DNA of 51,319 nucleotides, taken from contig JAUXWH010000255.1 of the NCBI GenBank assembly GCA_030681365.1, positions 1-51,319 of the forward strand, read 5' to 3'. The translations under genes and the position numbers were made by a program. The notes below the pieces were generated by a model. That model worked only from the letters and a program-made list of their open reading frames with translations. It did no database searches and was not told where the DNA came from. Source of the DNA: Bradyrhizobium sp. (lineage in GTDB: Bacteria > Pseudomonadota > Alphaproteobacteria > Rhizobiales > Xanthobacteraceae). Below are positions 41,894-49,840 of this stretch, piece after piece; within the stretch, counting starts at the first letter, position 1; each line of letters begins with the position of its first letter.

Positions 41894-42940
41894 ATGCGCA
41901 GCGGTGATTTCAAGGAGACCTATGGCGAGCTTGTCGCGCTGACCGATTCCAAACCGGTCTGGCTGTGGTCGGCCGCGCTGGTCGCAGCCCTGATCGTCGC
42001 GCCCTTTCTGCTGAACTCCTACATATTGTCGTTCCTGATCATCATCCTGATCACCGTGGTCGGCGCGCTCGGTCTGAACATCCTGACCGGCTATACCGGC
42101 CTGATCTCGCTCGGTCATGTCGGCTTTCTCGTCACCGGCGCCTACGCCTATGCGGTGGTCGTATCGAAATACGGCATGCCGCCGCTGGTCGGATTCCTGG
42201 CGGCCGGCATCGTTCCGGCGCTGGCCAGCCTCGTCGTCGGCGCGCCGTCGCTGCGGCTCAAGGGACTTTACCTCGCCATCACGACGCTGGCATTTTCCTT
42301 CATCATCAACACCGTGATCCTGGAAGCGCGGACGCTCACCAACGGGGCCCGCGGCATTCCTGTCCAACGCCCCAAAATACTCGGCGTCAGCTTCGACAGC
42401 GACGTCGCGTTCACACATCTTTGCCTCGGCTTCGCGATCGTAACACTGTTCGCTACGCTCAACATAAGGCGCAGCCGGGTCGGACGCGCCTTTGTCGCGA
42501 TCCGCGACAACGATACCGCCGCCCGCGTCATGGGCATCAATCTGCACGCCTACAAGCTGTTCGCCTTCGTCACCTCCGCCTTCATCACCGGGATCGCCGG
42601 GGCGCTGTACGGAATCTACCTCTCCTTTGTCAGCGTCGAGGGCTTTCCGTTCCTGCTTTCTATCGAGGCGCTCGCAATCCTGATCGTCGGTGGGCTCGGA
42701 TCGGCGCTTGGCGCCGTGCTCGGCACGATTCTGATCGTGCTGCTTCCGGAAGCCACCCGGATGGTGTTCAGCCTGTTCAGCGCGCAGATGGACGCGCTGT
42801 TCTCGACCGGCGCGCAGGAGCTGAAAAGCATGCTCTACGGTCTCGTCATCATCCTGTTCCTGCGCTTCCAGCCGCGCGGCCTGGTCGGCGCGTGGCACGA
42901 CATCCGGCGGCTATGGGTGAACTGGCCGCTGCGTTACTGA
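41894..42940 (+). CDS. Branched-chain-type ABC permease (LivM-like)
   Basis: Permease of 348 aa with about nine TM segments. NILTGYTGLISLGHVGFLVT is the LivM signature, and FVAIRDNDTAARVMGINLHA is the coupling loop. The frame can also start at TTG 41885, which overlaps the livH stop, but the ATG at 41894 has GAGAGGG about ten bases upstream and is preferred. LivH and LivM should form the heterodimeric channel. Confidence 0.93.
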   Translation: MRSGDFKETYGELVALTDSKPVWLWSAALVAALIVAPFLLNSYILSFLIIILITVVGALGLNILTGYTGLISLGHVGFLVTGAYAYAVVVSKYGMPPLVGFLAAGIVPALASLVVGAPSLRLKGLYLAITTLAFSFIINTVILEARTLTNGARGIPVQRPKILGVSFDSDVAFTHLCLGFAIVTLFATLNIRRSRVGRAFVAIRDNDTAARVMGINLHAYKLFAFVTSAFITGIAGALYGIYLSFVSVEGFPFLLSIEALAILIVGGLGSALGAVLGTILIVLLPEATRMVFSLFSAQMDALFSTGAQELKSMLYGLVIILFLRFQPRGLVGAWHDIRRLWVNWPLRY

Positions 42941-42971
42941 AAAACAAAAGCAACCAACCAAGGAGGAAACG

Positions 42972-44132
42972 ATGATCAAGTATCTGGCGACCGCGTCGCT
43001 CTTGCTGGCGACCGCGTATCTGACTGGCGGTCAGGCCTTGGCCGCCGAACAAGGCATCACCGATACCGAGATCGTGATCGGCGATGTCGAGCCCCTGACC
43101 GGCCCGCCGGCGCTGCTCGGCGTTGCCGCGTCGATCGGCCACAAGATCGCGATCGCAGAAGCCAACGCGGCCGGCGGCATCAACGGCCGCAAGATCAAGT
43201 ATGTGCTGGAGGACGACGGCTACGTCACCGCCCGCACCATCCAGGGCGTGCGCAAGGTCATCGACGTCGACAAGGCGTTTGCGATGCTCGGGATCTCGGG
43301 CTCGGGTCAGTCGATCGCCGTCATGCCGATCCTGGAAAAGGCCGGCATTCCGACCGTGATCGACGTCGCGCCCGTCAAATTCCTCTGGGAGCCGCCGCGC
43401 AAGAACGTGTTCGTGGTCGGACAATCCTATGAGGAAGGCATCATCCATCTCGTCACCTACCTGGCGGAGAAGAATCCCGGCAAGAAGTGGGGCCTGATCA
43501 CCCAGGACGACGACTACGGCATCACCGTGCGCGACGGCTTCGATACCGTGGTCAAGGCCAAGAAGCTCAACGTCGTCTACAGCGGCAATTACAAGAAGGG
43601 CCAGCAGGATTTTTCCTCCGACATGCTGCAGCTGAAGCAGTCCGGGGCGGAAGTTTTCCTCGCCGGCGGTATCATCGGCGAGAACATCGCCATGATGAAG
43701 GAACTGGAAAAGCTCAATATCAAGCCGGTGGTCGGCATCTTCTGGCCCGGCCGTGTCGAGCCGGTGCTGAAACTGATGGGTCCGGCCGGCGACGGCATCT
43801 ACGCCGTCGACTATGTCGAGCCGTTCGCGGGACCGGCCGGCAAGGCCTTCCTGGAGAAGGCCAAAGGTCTGATTCCGGAAGCCGAGATGAAAGGCATCAA
43901 CCGCTATTCCATGACCGGCTATGCCGCCGCCAAGGTGCTGATCGGCGCGATCGAGCGCTGCGGCAAGCAGCCGACCTGGGCCTGCACCATCGCCGAACTG
44001 GAAAAGACCAGCAACGTGGAAACCGGCATTATGGCGCCGATCAGCTTCGGTCCCGGTAAGCGCTTCTCGAACCAGAAGCTGCAGATCATGCAGTCCGAGT
44101 TCTCGACGCTGAGCTTCAAGCCGGTGAAGTGA
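42972..44132 (+). CDS. Branched-chain-type ABC substrate-binding protein (LivK-like)
   Basis: Periplasmic binding protein of 386 aa. The signal peptide ends near ALAAEQG; the mature start GITDTEIVIGDVEPLTGPPA is typical of the family. Further fold markers are GGINGRKIKYVLEDDGY and the hinge region with FWPGRVEPVLKLMGPA. AAGGAGG lies just before the ATG. It ends the operon, followed by a 16-bp hairpin. Members of this class in catabolic operons often bind aromatic or phenylpropenoid acids rather than amino acids; this is inferred from context. Confidence 0.92.
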   Translation: MIKYLATASLLLATAYLTGGQALAAEQGITDTEIVIGDVEPLTGPPALLGVAASIGHKIAIAEANAAGGINGRKIKYVLEDDGYVTARTIQGVRKVIDVDKAFAMLGISGSGQSIAVMPILEKAGIPTVIDVAPVKFLWEPPRKNVFVVGQSYEEGIIHLVTYLAEKNPGKKWGLITQDDDYGITVRDGFDTVVKAKKLNVVYSGNYKKGQQDFSSDMLQLKQSGAEVFLAGGIIGENIAMMKELEKLNIKPVVGIFWPGRVEPVLKLMGPAGDGIYAVDYVEPFAGPAGKAFLEKAKGLIPEAEMKGINRYSMTGYAAAKVLIGAIERCGKQPTWACTIAELEKTSNVETGIMAPISFGPGKRFSNQKLQIMQSEFSTLSFKPVK

Positions 44133-44150
44133 GGCAATTCGCTCATAAAG

Positions 44151-44188
44151 TCCGTCATGGCCGGGACAAAGCCCGGCCATGACGGACG
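44151..44188. repeat. Perfect 16-bp hairpin repeat (CGTCATGGCCGGG type), probable terminator
   Basis: GTCCGTCATGGCCGGG (44151-44166), loop ACAAAG, CCCGGCCATGACGGAC (44173-44188). It lies between the convergent binding-protein and acyl-CoA dehydrogenase genes. I associate it with dispersed repeats of Bradyrhizobium-type genomes. It probably separates the two transcripts. Confidence 0.8.
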
Positions 44189-44208
44189 GATGAGTCCGGT
44201 TCCCGCCC

Positions 44209-45396
44209 TCACATCCGCTTGGCGACTTCCTCGAGCATGACTTCGGTGGCGCCGCCGCCGATGGTCAGGACCCGGGCGTCGCGGACCATCCGTTCGATCG
44301 GCGTACCGCGCATGAAACCGGTGCCGCCATGCAGTTGCAGGCAGCCATGCACGACCTCATGCAGGACTTCCGGCGATAGCGCCTTCACCATCGAAACCTC
44401 GCGTGAAGCATCGCGGCCGGCCTCGACCAGTTCCGCGGCATGATAGGCGAGCTGGCGAGCGGCCGCCGCCTTGCTGGCGAGCATCGCAAGTTTGAGCCGC
44501 ACCGCCTGCTGGTTCCAGAGCGAGCCGCCGAACGCCTGCCGGCCTCGCACGTAATTCGCTGTCAGCTCGATCGCCTTGGCGGATTCACCGGCACAAATGC
44601 CGCCGATGCAGATCCGCTCATTCTCGAAGGTCTCCATGATACCGTAGAAGCCGCGATTTTCCTCGCCGAGCAGGTTCTCCAGGGGAATGCGGACATCCTG
44701 AAAGCCGATCTCGGCGGTATCCGAGCAAAGCCAACCGTGCTTGTCGAGTTTTGTCACGGATACGCCGGGCGTCGTGCGCTCGACGATGAAGAGCGATATG
44801 CCGCGACTGCCCTTCGCATTCGGATCGGTCCGCGCGGCGACAATGAGGATGTCGCCGTAAACGGCATTGGTGATGAACATTTTCGAGCCGTTGATGATCC
44901 ATGAGTCGCCGTCCCGCCGGGCGCGCGTCTTCAGGCCAGCGACGTCGGAGCCGGCATCGGGCTCGGTCACCGCGATCGAGCAGATCGTCTCGCCGCGGAT
45001 GATGGCCGGCAGATACTTCTGCTTCTGCTCGGGCGTGCCGCGCAGCGTGATGTGGACCGCCGACATGTCGGTATGCACCAGCACCGAAGCCGTGAACCCG
45101 CCGAAGGTCGAGCGGCCCAGTTCCTCCGCCCACACCATCGACGCCAGCGGTCCCATGTCGGTGCCGCCATATTCGGCCGCATGGCGCATCCCGAGGAAGC
45201 CGAGCGCGCCCATGCGCCGATAGATCTCGCGCGGAATCTTGCCGTCGCGCTCCCATTGCTCGCCATGCGGCACGACCTCCTTCTCGACGAAGCGGCGGAC
45301 CTGCTCGCGCAGCATTCGCAATTCCTCGGACAGGCCGGGCTGTTCCGAGAAATGGAATTCGTGGTCGGCGAGCCGATCGGCTGGGACAACGTTCAT
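44209..45396 (-). CDS. Acyl-CoA dehydrogenase
   Basis: Flavoprotein of 395 aa. Family signature 1 is ICSIAVTEPDAGSDVAGLKT (about 138-157), and signature 2 is near QLHGGTGFMRGTPIERMVRD. The usual medium-chain catalytic Glu (in YEGTSQ) is replaced by Gly (LTIGGGATEVM). A Glu is present at residue 260 (ENERICIGG), the position used by isovaleryl-CoA and long-chain enzymes. Branched or bulky acyl-CoA is therefore a likely substrate, by inference. It is the last gene of the Rieske operon and overlaps the hydrolase gene by four bases. Confidence 0.92.
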   Translation of the reverse strand: MNVVPADRLADHEFHFSEQPGLSEELRMLREQVRRFVEKEVVPHGEQWERDGKIPREIYRRMGALGFLGMRHAAEYGGTDMGPLASMVWAEELGRSTFGGFTASVLVHTDMSAVHITLRGTPEQKQKYLPAIIRGETICSIAVTEPDAGSDVAGLKTRARRDGDSWIINGSKMFITNAVYGDILIVAARTDPNAKGSRGISLFIVERTTPGVSVTKLDKHGWLCSDTAEIGFQDVRIPLENLLGEENRGFYGIMETFENERICIGGICAGESAKAIELTANYVRGRQAFGGSLWNQQAVRLKLAMLASKAAAARQLAYHAAELVEAGRDASREVSMVKALSPEVLHEVVHGCLQLHGGTGFMRGTPIERMVRDARVLTIGGGATEVMLEEVAKRM

Positions 45397-46331
45397 TGCG
45401 GTCTCCTGTCGACGTCGATGCGCAAATGCTGCCGAAGAAATCCGGCAATGGCATCGACGGCTTGTTGCGCCTGGCTGAGTTCGCTTCCGAACATCTGGAA
45501 AACATGGATCATGCCGTCCCAGACCTGCAGATCGACATCGACGCCGGCGGCGCGCGCCTTCTCGGCAAACATGGTTGAGTCGTCCAGCACTGTTTCGCGG
45601 TCGCCGACCTGGATCAGCAGCGGCGGCAGGCCGGCAAGGTCGGCATGGAGTGGCGACGCCAGGGGATGACGGGGATCACCGTCGTCGCCGAGATAGGCTT
45701 TTGCCAGCGCCAGGATCATCGGTCGCGCGTGAATCGGATCCGCCTCGGCGCGGCTGACATAGCTCGTGCCGGTCGCCGCCAGATCGGTCCATGGCGACAT
45801 CAGGATGCCGGCCGCCGGCAGCGGCAGGCCGCGCTCGCGCAAGGCCAGCATGGCGGCGAGCATCAGATTGCCGCCCGCGGAATCGCCGGCGAATGCGATA
45901 TTCTCCGGCCTGAATCCCTGACCGCGCAGCCAGTCATGAGCAGCGAGTGCGTCGTCGAGCGCCGCCGGGAAGCGATGCTCCGGCGCGAGGCGATAATTGA
46001 TCGCGAGCACGCGGCAGCAGCTGGCGTCGGCGATCCGCGCGATCAAATCGCGGTGTGAAGCCACCGAGCCGAGACGAAAGCCGCCGCCGTGGAAATAGAG
46101 GATGACCTTGTCCTTGGGCGCGCCGCCAGCCGCAATCCATTCGCCGTCAACCCCGCCGGTGAAAACGCGCTCACAGGATACCGGCACAGAGCAGCCTTCG
46201 AATGCCGCATCCCATTCCGCGCGCATTTGCTCTACCGGCGTATTCCGGTTCCAACCTTGATAGATGCGCCGGATGCGTTCGATCGCAAGATCGATCGGCG
46301 TGACCACGGCTTTTTCTTCCACCTGCGCCAT
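45393..46331 (-). CDS. Alpha/beta hydrolase (hormone-sensitive-lipase family)
   Basis: Esterase-type hydrolase of 312 aa. Oxyanion motif HGGGF (81-85), nucleophile S151 in GDSAGG, probable Asp near 250 in VGDRETVLDD and His276 in MIHVFQMF complete the triad of the HSL family (Est/Lip group IV). The frame opens upstream within the SDR gene, but ATG 46331 gives the normal N-terminus (MAQVEEKAVVTP). It overlaps the acyl-CoA dehydrogenase start (ATGA). In this pathway it could open a lactone or hydrolyse an ester or a CoA thioester. Confidence 0.9.
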   Translation of the reverse strand: MAQVEEKAVVTPIDLAIERIRRIYQGWNRNTPVEQMRAEWDAAFEGCSVPVSCERVFTGGVDGEWIAAGGAPKDKVILYFHGGGFRLGSVASHRDLIARIADASCCRVLAINYRLAPEHRFPAALDDALAAHDWLRGQGFRPENIAFAGDSAGGNLMLAAMLALRERGLPLPAAGILMSPWTDLAATGTSYVSRAEADPIHARPMILALAKAYLGDDGDPRHPLASPLHADLAGLPPLLIQVGDRETVLDDSTMFAEKARAAGVDVDLQVWDGMIHVFQMFGSELSQAQQAVDAIAGFLRQHLRIDVDRRPQ

Positions 46332-46332
46332 G

Positions 46333-47091
46333 CTAGCCGCCCAGCCCCATTCCACCGGACACGCCGATCGTCTCGCCGGTGATATAGCTCGCCTGATCCG
46401 ACGCCAGGAACAGCGCCGCCGCAGCAATCTCTTCGGGCTCCCCGAGCCGCCGCAGCAACGTCGAATCCGTCATGGCTTCAAGGATCCTGTCGCCGCCCTT
46501 GGCGACCGCCTGCTTCAGCATCGGGGTGCGGATCGGCCCGGGGGCAATCACATTGGCGGTAATGCCATAGCGGGCGTTTTCGCGCGCAATGCTTTTGGTG
46601 AACGCGACCACGCCGCCCTTGGCGGCGGCGTAGACCGCCCCGCCTCTGGACCCCAGCCGCGCCGCCTCCGAGGCGATGTTGATGATCCGCCCGAAACCGG
46701 CCGACTGCATTTCCGGCAGCGCCGCATGCGTGCAGGCGAAGACCGACACCAGGTTGACCGCAAGCAGCTTCGCCCAGTCGGCCGGCGTAGTGTCGGTGAA
46801 GAACGCATGTTGATCGACGCCGGCATTGTTGACGACGATATCGAAAGGACCGTGCTGCGATATCACCTGTTGCACCAGACCGGTGTCGGTTACATCGAGT
46901 TTTGCCGGGACCGCACCCACCTGGCCGGCCAGTTCGGTTGCGGCGGCGATATCGAGATCGCCGATCACGACATGGCATCCGGCAGCGGCAAAGCTCCGCA
47001 CGATCGCAGCCCCGATGCCCTGCGCGCCGCCGCTGACAAAAGCGCGGCGGCGGTCCAGGCGTCCGAAAGTCAGCGTGCCGGCCGCAAGCAC
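46333..47091 (-). CDS. Short-chain dehydrogenase/reductase (FabG-like)
   Basis: NAD(P)-dependent oxidoreductase of 252 aa. The cofactor motif is GGAQGIG (21-27) with Asp45 after the second strand (GDLD), favouring NAD(H). NNAG (88-91), S141, Y154 and K158 (YAAAK) form the catalytic set. The end SYITGETIGVSGGMGLGG is typical. GTG start, three bases after the enoyl-CoA hydratase stop. It could act as a cis-dihydrodiol dehydrogenase for the Rieske product or as a 3-hydroxyacyl-CoA dehydrogenase. Confidence 0.92.
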   Translation of the reverse strand: MLAAGTLTFGRLDRRRAFVSGGAQGIGAAIVRSFAAAGCHVVIGDLDIAAATELAGQVGAVPAKLDVTDTGLVQQVISQHGPFDIVVNNAGVDQHAFFTDTTPADWAKLLAVNLVSVFACTHAALPEMQSAGFGRIINIASEAARLGSRGGAVYAAAKGGVVAFTKSIARENARYGITANVIAPGPIRTPMLKQAVAKGGDRILEAMTDSTLLRRLGEPEEIAAAALFLASDQASYITGETIGVSGGMGLGG

Positions 47092-47094
47092 CTC

Positions 47095-47889
47095 TCAGCG
47101 TCCCGTGAAGACGGGCTTGCGCCGTTCGATCACCGCGGCAAGGCCCTCGCGCGCGTCGGCCATCCCCGAGAGTTCGGCGACGGTGCGGGCTTCTTCCGAC
47201 AGGCACTGCTCGATGCTGATGGCGGTTCCGCTCCAGACCAGCCGTTTGGTGGCTGCGAGCGCCTTCGGCGCTCCCGCGGCCAATTCCCTGGCAAGTTCCA
47301 GCGCGGCGTCAGCGAGCTTTTCGTCGGGAACGACCTTTGTGACGATGCCGAGATCCAGGGCTTCGGCCGCGCCGATCACCGGGTTGGTGAGCAGGATATT
47401 CATCGCCCGTCGCAGGCCGACCAGCCGCGACAGTGTGACGGAGACGCCGGCATCGGGCGCCATCGCCACGCGGGTTGCTCCCGCCAGGAATTTGGCTGAT
47501 GTGCCGGCAATGACAATGTCCGAAGCGCAGACGAGGCCGAAGCCGCCGCCGCCGGCGGCAAAGCCCTGCACCGACGCGATGACCGGTGCCTGCAGCCGCA
47601 TCAGGCCGGTCACCGCGTTCTGCAGATAGGCGGTCGCCTGCCGGATATAATCCGGCAGCGCTTCGCCCTTCGATGCGAAGGTGTGGACATCGCCGCCGGC
47701 GCAGAAATTCCTGCCCTCGCCGGTCAGGAGCAGCACCCGGACATCGGGCTGGCCATGGCAAACCATGATGGCGTCGCACAGCGCCTTGAGCAGTTCGACG
47801 CTCATTCCATTGGCGGCATCGGGACGATTGAGCCGCAGGCGCGCGATGCCGTCGGCGATATCCAGCAGAACAGGCCCCTTGTCGATCAT
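47095..47889 (-). CDS. Enoyl-CoA hydratase/isomerase (PaaG-like)
   Basis: Crotonase-fold protein of 264 aa. The oxyanion-hole segments are NFCAGGD (62-68) and GFAAGGGGFG (109-118). The two Glu of true hydratases are not at their usual places: the first region reads GGGGFGL, and the second reads APDAGVS. The Asp near 146 corresponds to the acid of PaaG-type delta3-delta2 isomerases. Isomerase or ring-handling chemistry is therefore more likely than simple hydration. AGAAGG precedes the ATG at 47889. It is 37 bases after the Rieske beta gene. Confidence 0.85.
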   Translation of the reverse strand: MIDKGPVLLDIADGIARLRLNRPDAANGMSVELLKALCDAIMVCHGQPDVRVLLLTGEGRNFCAGGDVHTFASKGEALPDYIRQATAYLQNAVTGLMRLQAPVIASVQGFAAGGGGFGLVCASDIVIAGTSAKFLAGATRVAMAPDAGVSVTLSRLVGLRRAMNILLTNPVIGAAEALDLGIVTKVVPDEKLADAALELARELAAGAPKALAATKRLVWSGTAISIEQCLSEEARTVAELSGMADAREGLAAVIERRKPVFTGR

Positions 47890-47926
47890 CGCACGCCTTC
47901 TATTTTTCACCGGCAGAAACCAGCCA

Positions 47927-48421
47927 TCAGATCAGGAACGACAACGTGAACAGCGCTTTCTCGTTGTTGACCAACGTGACCTTCTTGTACGCCATGCGCA
48001 ACTCGCCATCGACATAGCGCAGCCGGTATTCGTTGCGCGCGGCCCAGATGGTGTCATCGCGCAGACAGGATTCGAACACCATGCTGTTGCTGGCGACCGC
48101 GATATCGCCCTCCGGCTGCTCGTCCAGAAGTTCGATGTTGGACACCAGCCGGCGCAGCCGCGACTGCGGCGTCTGGGTGTGGCGCTTGCCGGTCAGCAAT
48201 TGCCTGATACGCAACGAGATGCGGGAGCGATTGTCGTAGATGATGGACATTTCCTTTTCGGGATCGATGTCGGCGCCGTTGGCGGGCACCCAATAGATGC
48301 CGTCATCGGTCCACAGTGCCTCCCAGGCCTCGTACTGATGCTCGTCCTGCAGTCTCGCCTCCCTGTAGATGAAGGCGGTCACGGCGCTCATCAAGGTAGT
48401 GCTGCTCTCGCGCGACAGCAT
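47927..48421 (-). CDS. Aromatic-ring-hydroxylating dioxygenase small (beta) subunit
   Basis: Structural subunit of 164 aa with the NTF2-like fold of Rieske oxygenase beta chains: FIYREARLQDEHQYEAWEAL, YDNRSRISLRIRQLLTG and the C-terminal ARNEYRLRYVDGELRMAYKK. It pairs with the alpha subunit, whose stop overlaps this start (TGATG), to form an alpha3-beta3 oxygenase. Confidence 0.9.
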   Translation of the reverse strand: MLSRESSTTLMSAVTAFIYREARLQDEHQYEAWEALWTDDGIYWVPANGADIDPEKEMSIIYDNRSRISLRIRQLLTGKRHTQTPQSRLRRLVSNIELLDEQPEGDIAVASNSMVFESCLRDDTIWAARNEYRLRYVDGELRMAYKKVTLVNNEKALFTLSFLI

Positions 48422-49680
48422 CAGCGCGCCTCCATCAGGCTGCGATAGTGCCGCCAGATGCCGCGCGATGGAATTTCGTCGGTGACATGGCCGACCTTGA
48501 AGCCCAGCTCGTCCTTACGTTCGCGCTTTTCGCCCCGGCCGAGGAATATCCATTCGGGATTACGCGCCAGTACACCGCGATGGCAGCGCTCATACATTTC
48601 GGAATCATCGGCCAGCAGCAATCCGGCGGGGCCGACCGAACCCATGGTCTGCTGGCGCAGCCGGCGGTTCATGTCCGGCGCGCCCTTGAATTGCAGGGCG
48701 GTGACATGCTGCACGCTGTCGTCAACCGCGAGCGGCTGGATCACGAACATCTGGATCTCGGCGATGAAAAGGTTCGGGAAGATCATCACATGCGGCGTGC
48801 CGTCGATCATGATTTCACGCGCCTGCGTTTCGCCATAGGCGGCCTTCATCCGCGACGTATAGTCCGGCAGCCGTTCTTCGGTGGTTCCGAACCAGCTCAT
48901 CGGCGCATCCCGTTTACGGAACTCGGGCCGCAGGTCGATCTCGGTATGACCGTTGCCGTAATCGCGCGTCACGGCGGTCGACGTGCCACCATAAAGCTTG
49001 CCGATGGCGCTGTCGGCGACGCCGAAGATCGAGGAATGCACGAAGGCCGGGTGATAGCCGTCGCATTCGTTCTCCAGGATGAATTTCCAGTTGGCCTTGA
49101 CGCGGTGCTTGAGGAAACCCGCCGTCACCTCGACCTCGCCTTCCGGCGAGAAACGCACCAGACGGTCGATGGTCTCCCTGGCGCCGCCGAGGTGCTCCTC
49201 CAGCGTCGGGCCTTCGGCCGCGAACGAGCCGAACACAAAGCCGCGATAGGACTGCACGCGCGTGACGCGACCGAGGGCAAGTTTCGACTTGTCCTGGCCT
49301 TCGTAGCCGTCCGGAAACGCGTAGCCGACCAGGCGGCCGTCATTGGAAAAGGTCCAGGAGTGGAATGGACAGGTGAAGGAACGCGCATTGCCCTTGTCGT
49401 AGGAGCAGACCTGATTGCCGCGATGCGAGCAGCGGTTGAGCAGCAAGTTGACCTTGCCCTGCTCGTCCCGGGTCATGATGACGGATTGCGGGCCGATCGA
49501 CTTGACGACGTAGTCGTTCGCCTTCGGCACCTCGCTCTCGTGCCCGACATAGACCCAGGTGCGGTACCAGATATTCTGTAGTTCAGCTTCGAAGATCGCG
49601 GGGTCGCTGTAGAGCGAGCCATGCACCCGGTCCGGCCGGATCAATTCGCCCCACTGTGAAGCGCGCGGCACCACGTTCAT
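48421..49680 (-). CDS. Aromatic-ring-hydroxylating dioxygenase large (alpha) subunit, Rieske
   Basis: Oxygenase component of 419 aa. The Rieske cluster ligands are C84, H86 (RCSHRG) and C104, H107 (CPFHSWTF). The catalytic domain has the mononuclear iron ligands H210 and H215 in NECDGYHPAFVH, with D207 as the bridging acid. GGGAGA precedes the ATG at 49680; an upstream in-frame ATG would include the operator region and is rejected. No ferredoxin or reductase gene is in the window, so electrons must come from elsewhere. It heads the minus-strand catabolic operon. Confidence 0.93.
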   Translation of the reverse strand: MNVVPRASQWGELIRPDRVHGSLYSDPAIFEAELQNIWYRTWVYVGHESEVPKANDYVVKSIGPQSVIMTRDEQGKVNLLLNRCSHRGNQVCSYDKGNARSFTCPFHSWTFSNDGRLVGYAFPDGYEGQDKSKLALGRVTRVQSYRGFVFGSFAAEGPTLEEHLGGARETIDRLVRFSPEGEVEVTAGFLKHRVKANWKFILENECDGYHPAFVHSSIFGVADSAIGKLYGGTSTAVTRDYGNGHTEIDLRPEFRKRDAPMSWFGTTEERLPDYTSRMKAAYGETQAREIMIDGTPHVMIFPNLFIAEIQMFVIQPLAVDDSVQHVTALQFKGAPDMNRRLRQQTMGSVGPAGLLLADDSEMYERCHRGVLARNPEWIFLGRGEKRERKDELGFKVGHVTDEIPSRGIWRHYRSLMEAR

Positions 49681-49741
49681 CGCTGCATCTCCCACTGGCT
49701 GGCCAAGACTCTCTTGCGGAGGCCTGCGGCTTAGGTTAAAA

Positions 49742-49767
49742 ATAATCCGACCGACCGTTCGAATAAT
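49742..49767 (-). promoter_or_regulatory. Candidate TetR operator 2 of the catabolic regulon
   Basis: Read on the minus strand, arms ATTATTCGA (49767-49759) and TCGGATTAT (49750-49742) flank an 8-base centre. It is 61 bases before the Rieske alpha start, against 63 bases for operator 1. It also lies 73 bases before the divergent NTF2/crotonase fusion gene and may control both. Confidence 0.65.
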
Positions 49768-49840
49768 AGCACCGCCGTTTTGCGGCTTCAAGGGGGATTC
49801 TCCCGTTCAGCGTCAAGACAGCGGATTTGCAAGGAGAAGC

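Noticed and set aside
41780..42898. 372-codon minus-strand frame opposite livM
   Set aside because: Shadow of the permease gene; very high Gln/Asp/Arg content and no ribosome site.
46264..47499. Long plus-strand open frame opposite the SDR and enoyl-CoA hydratase genes
   Set aside because: Shadow frame across two well-supported minus-strand genes; low-complexity Arg-rich product.
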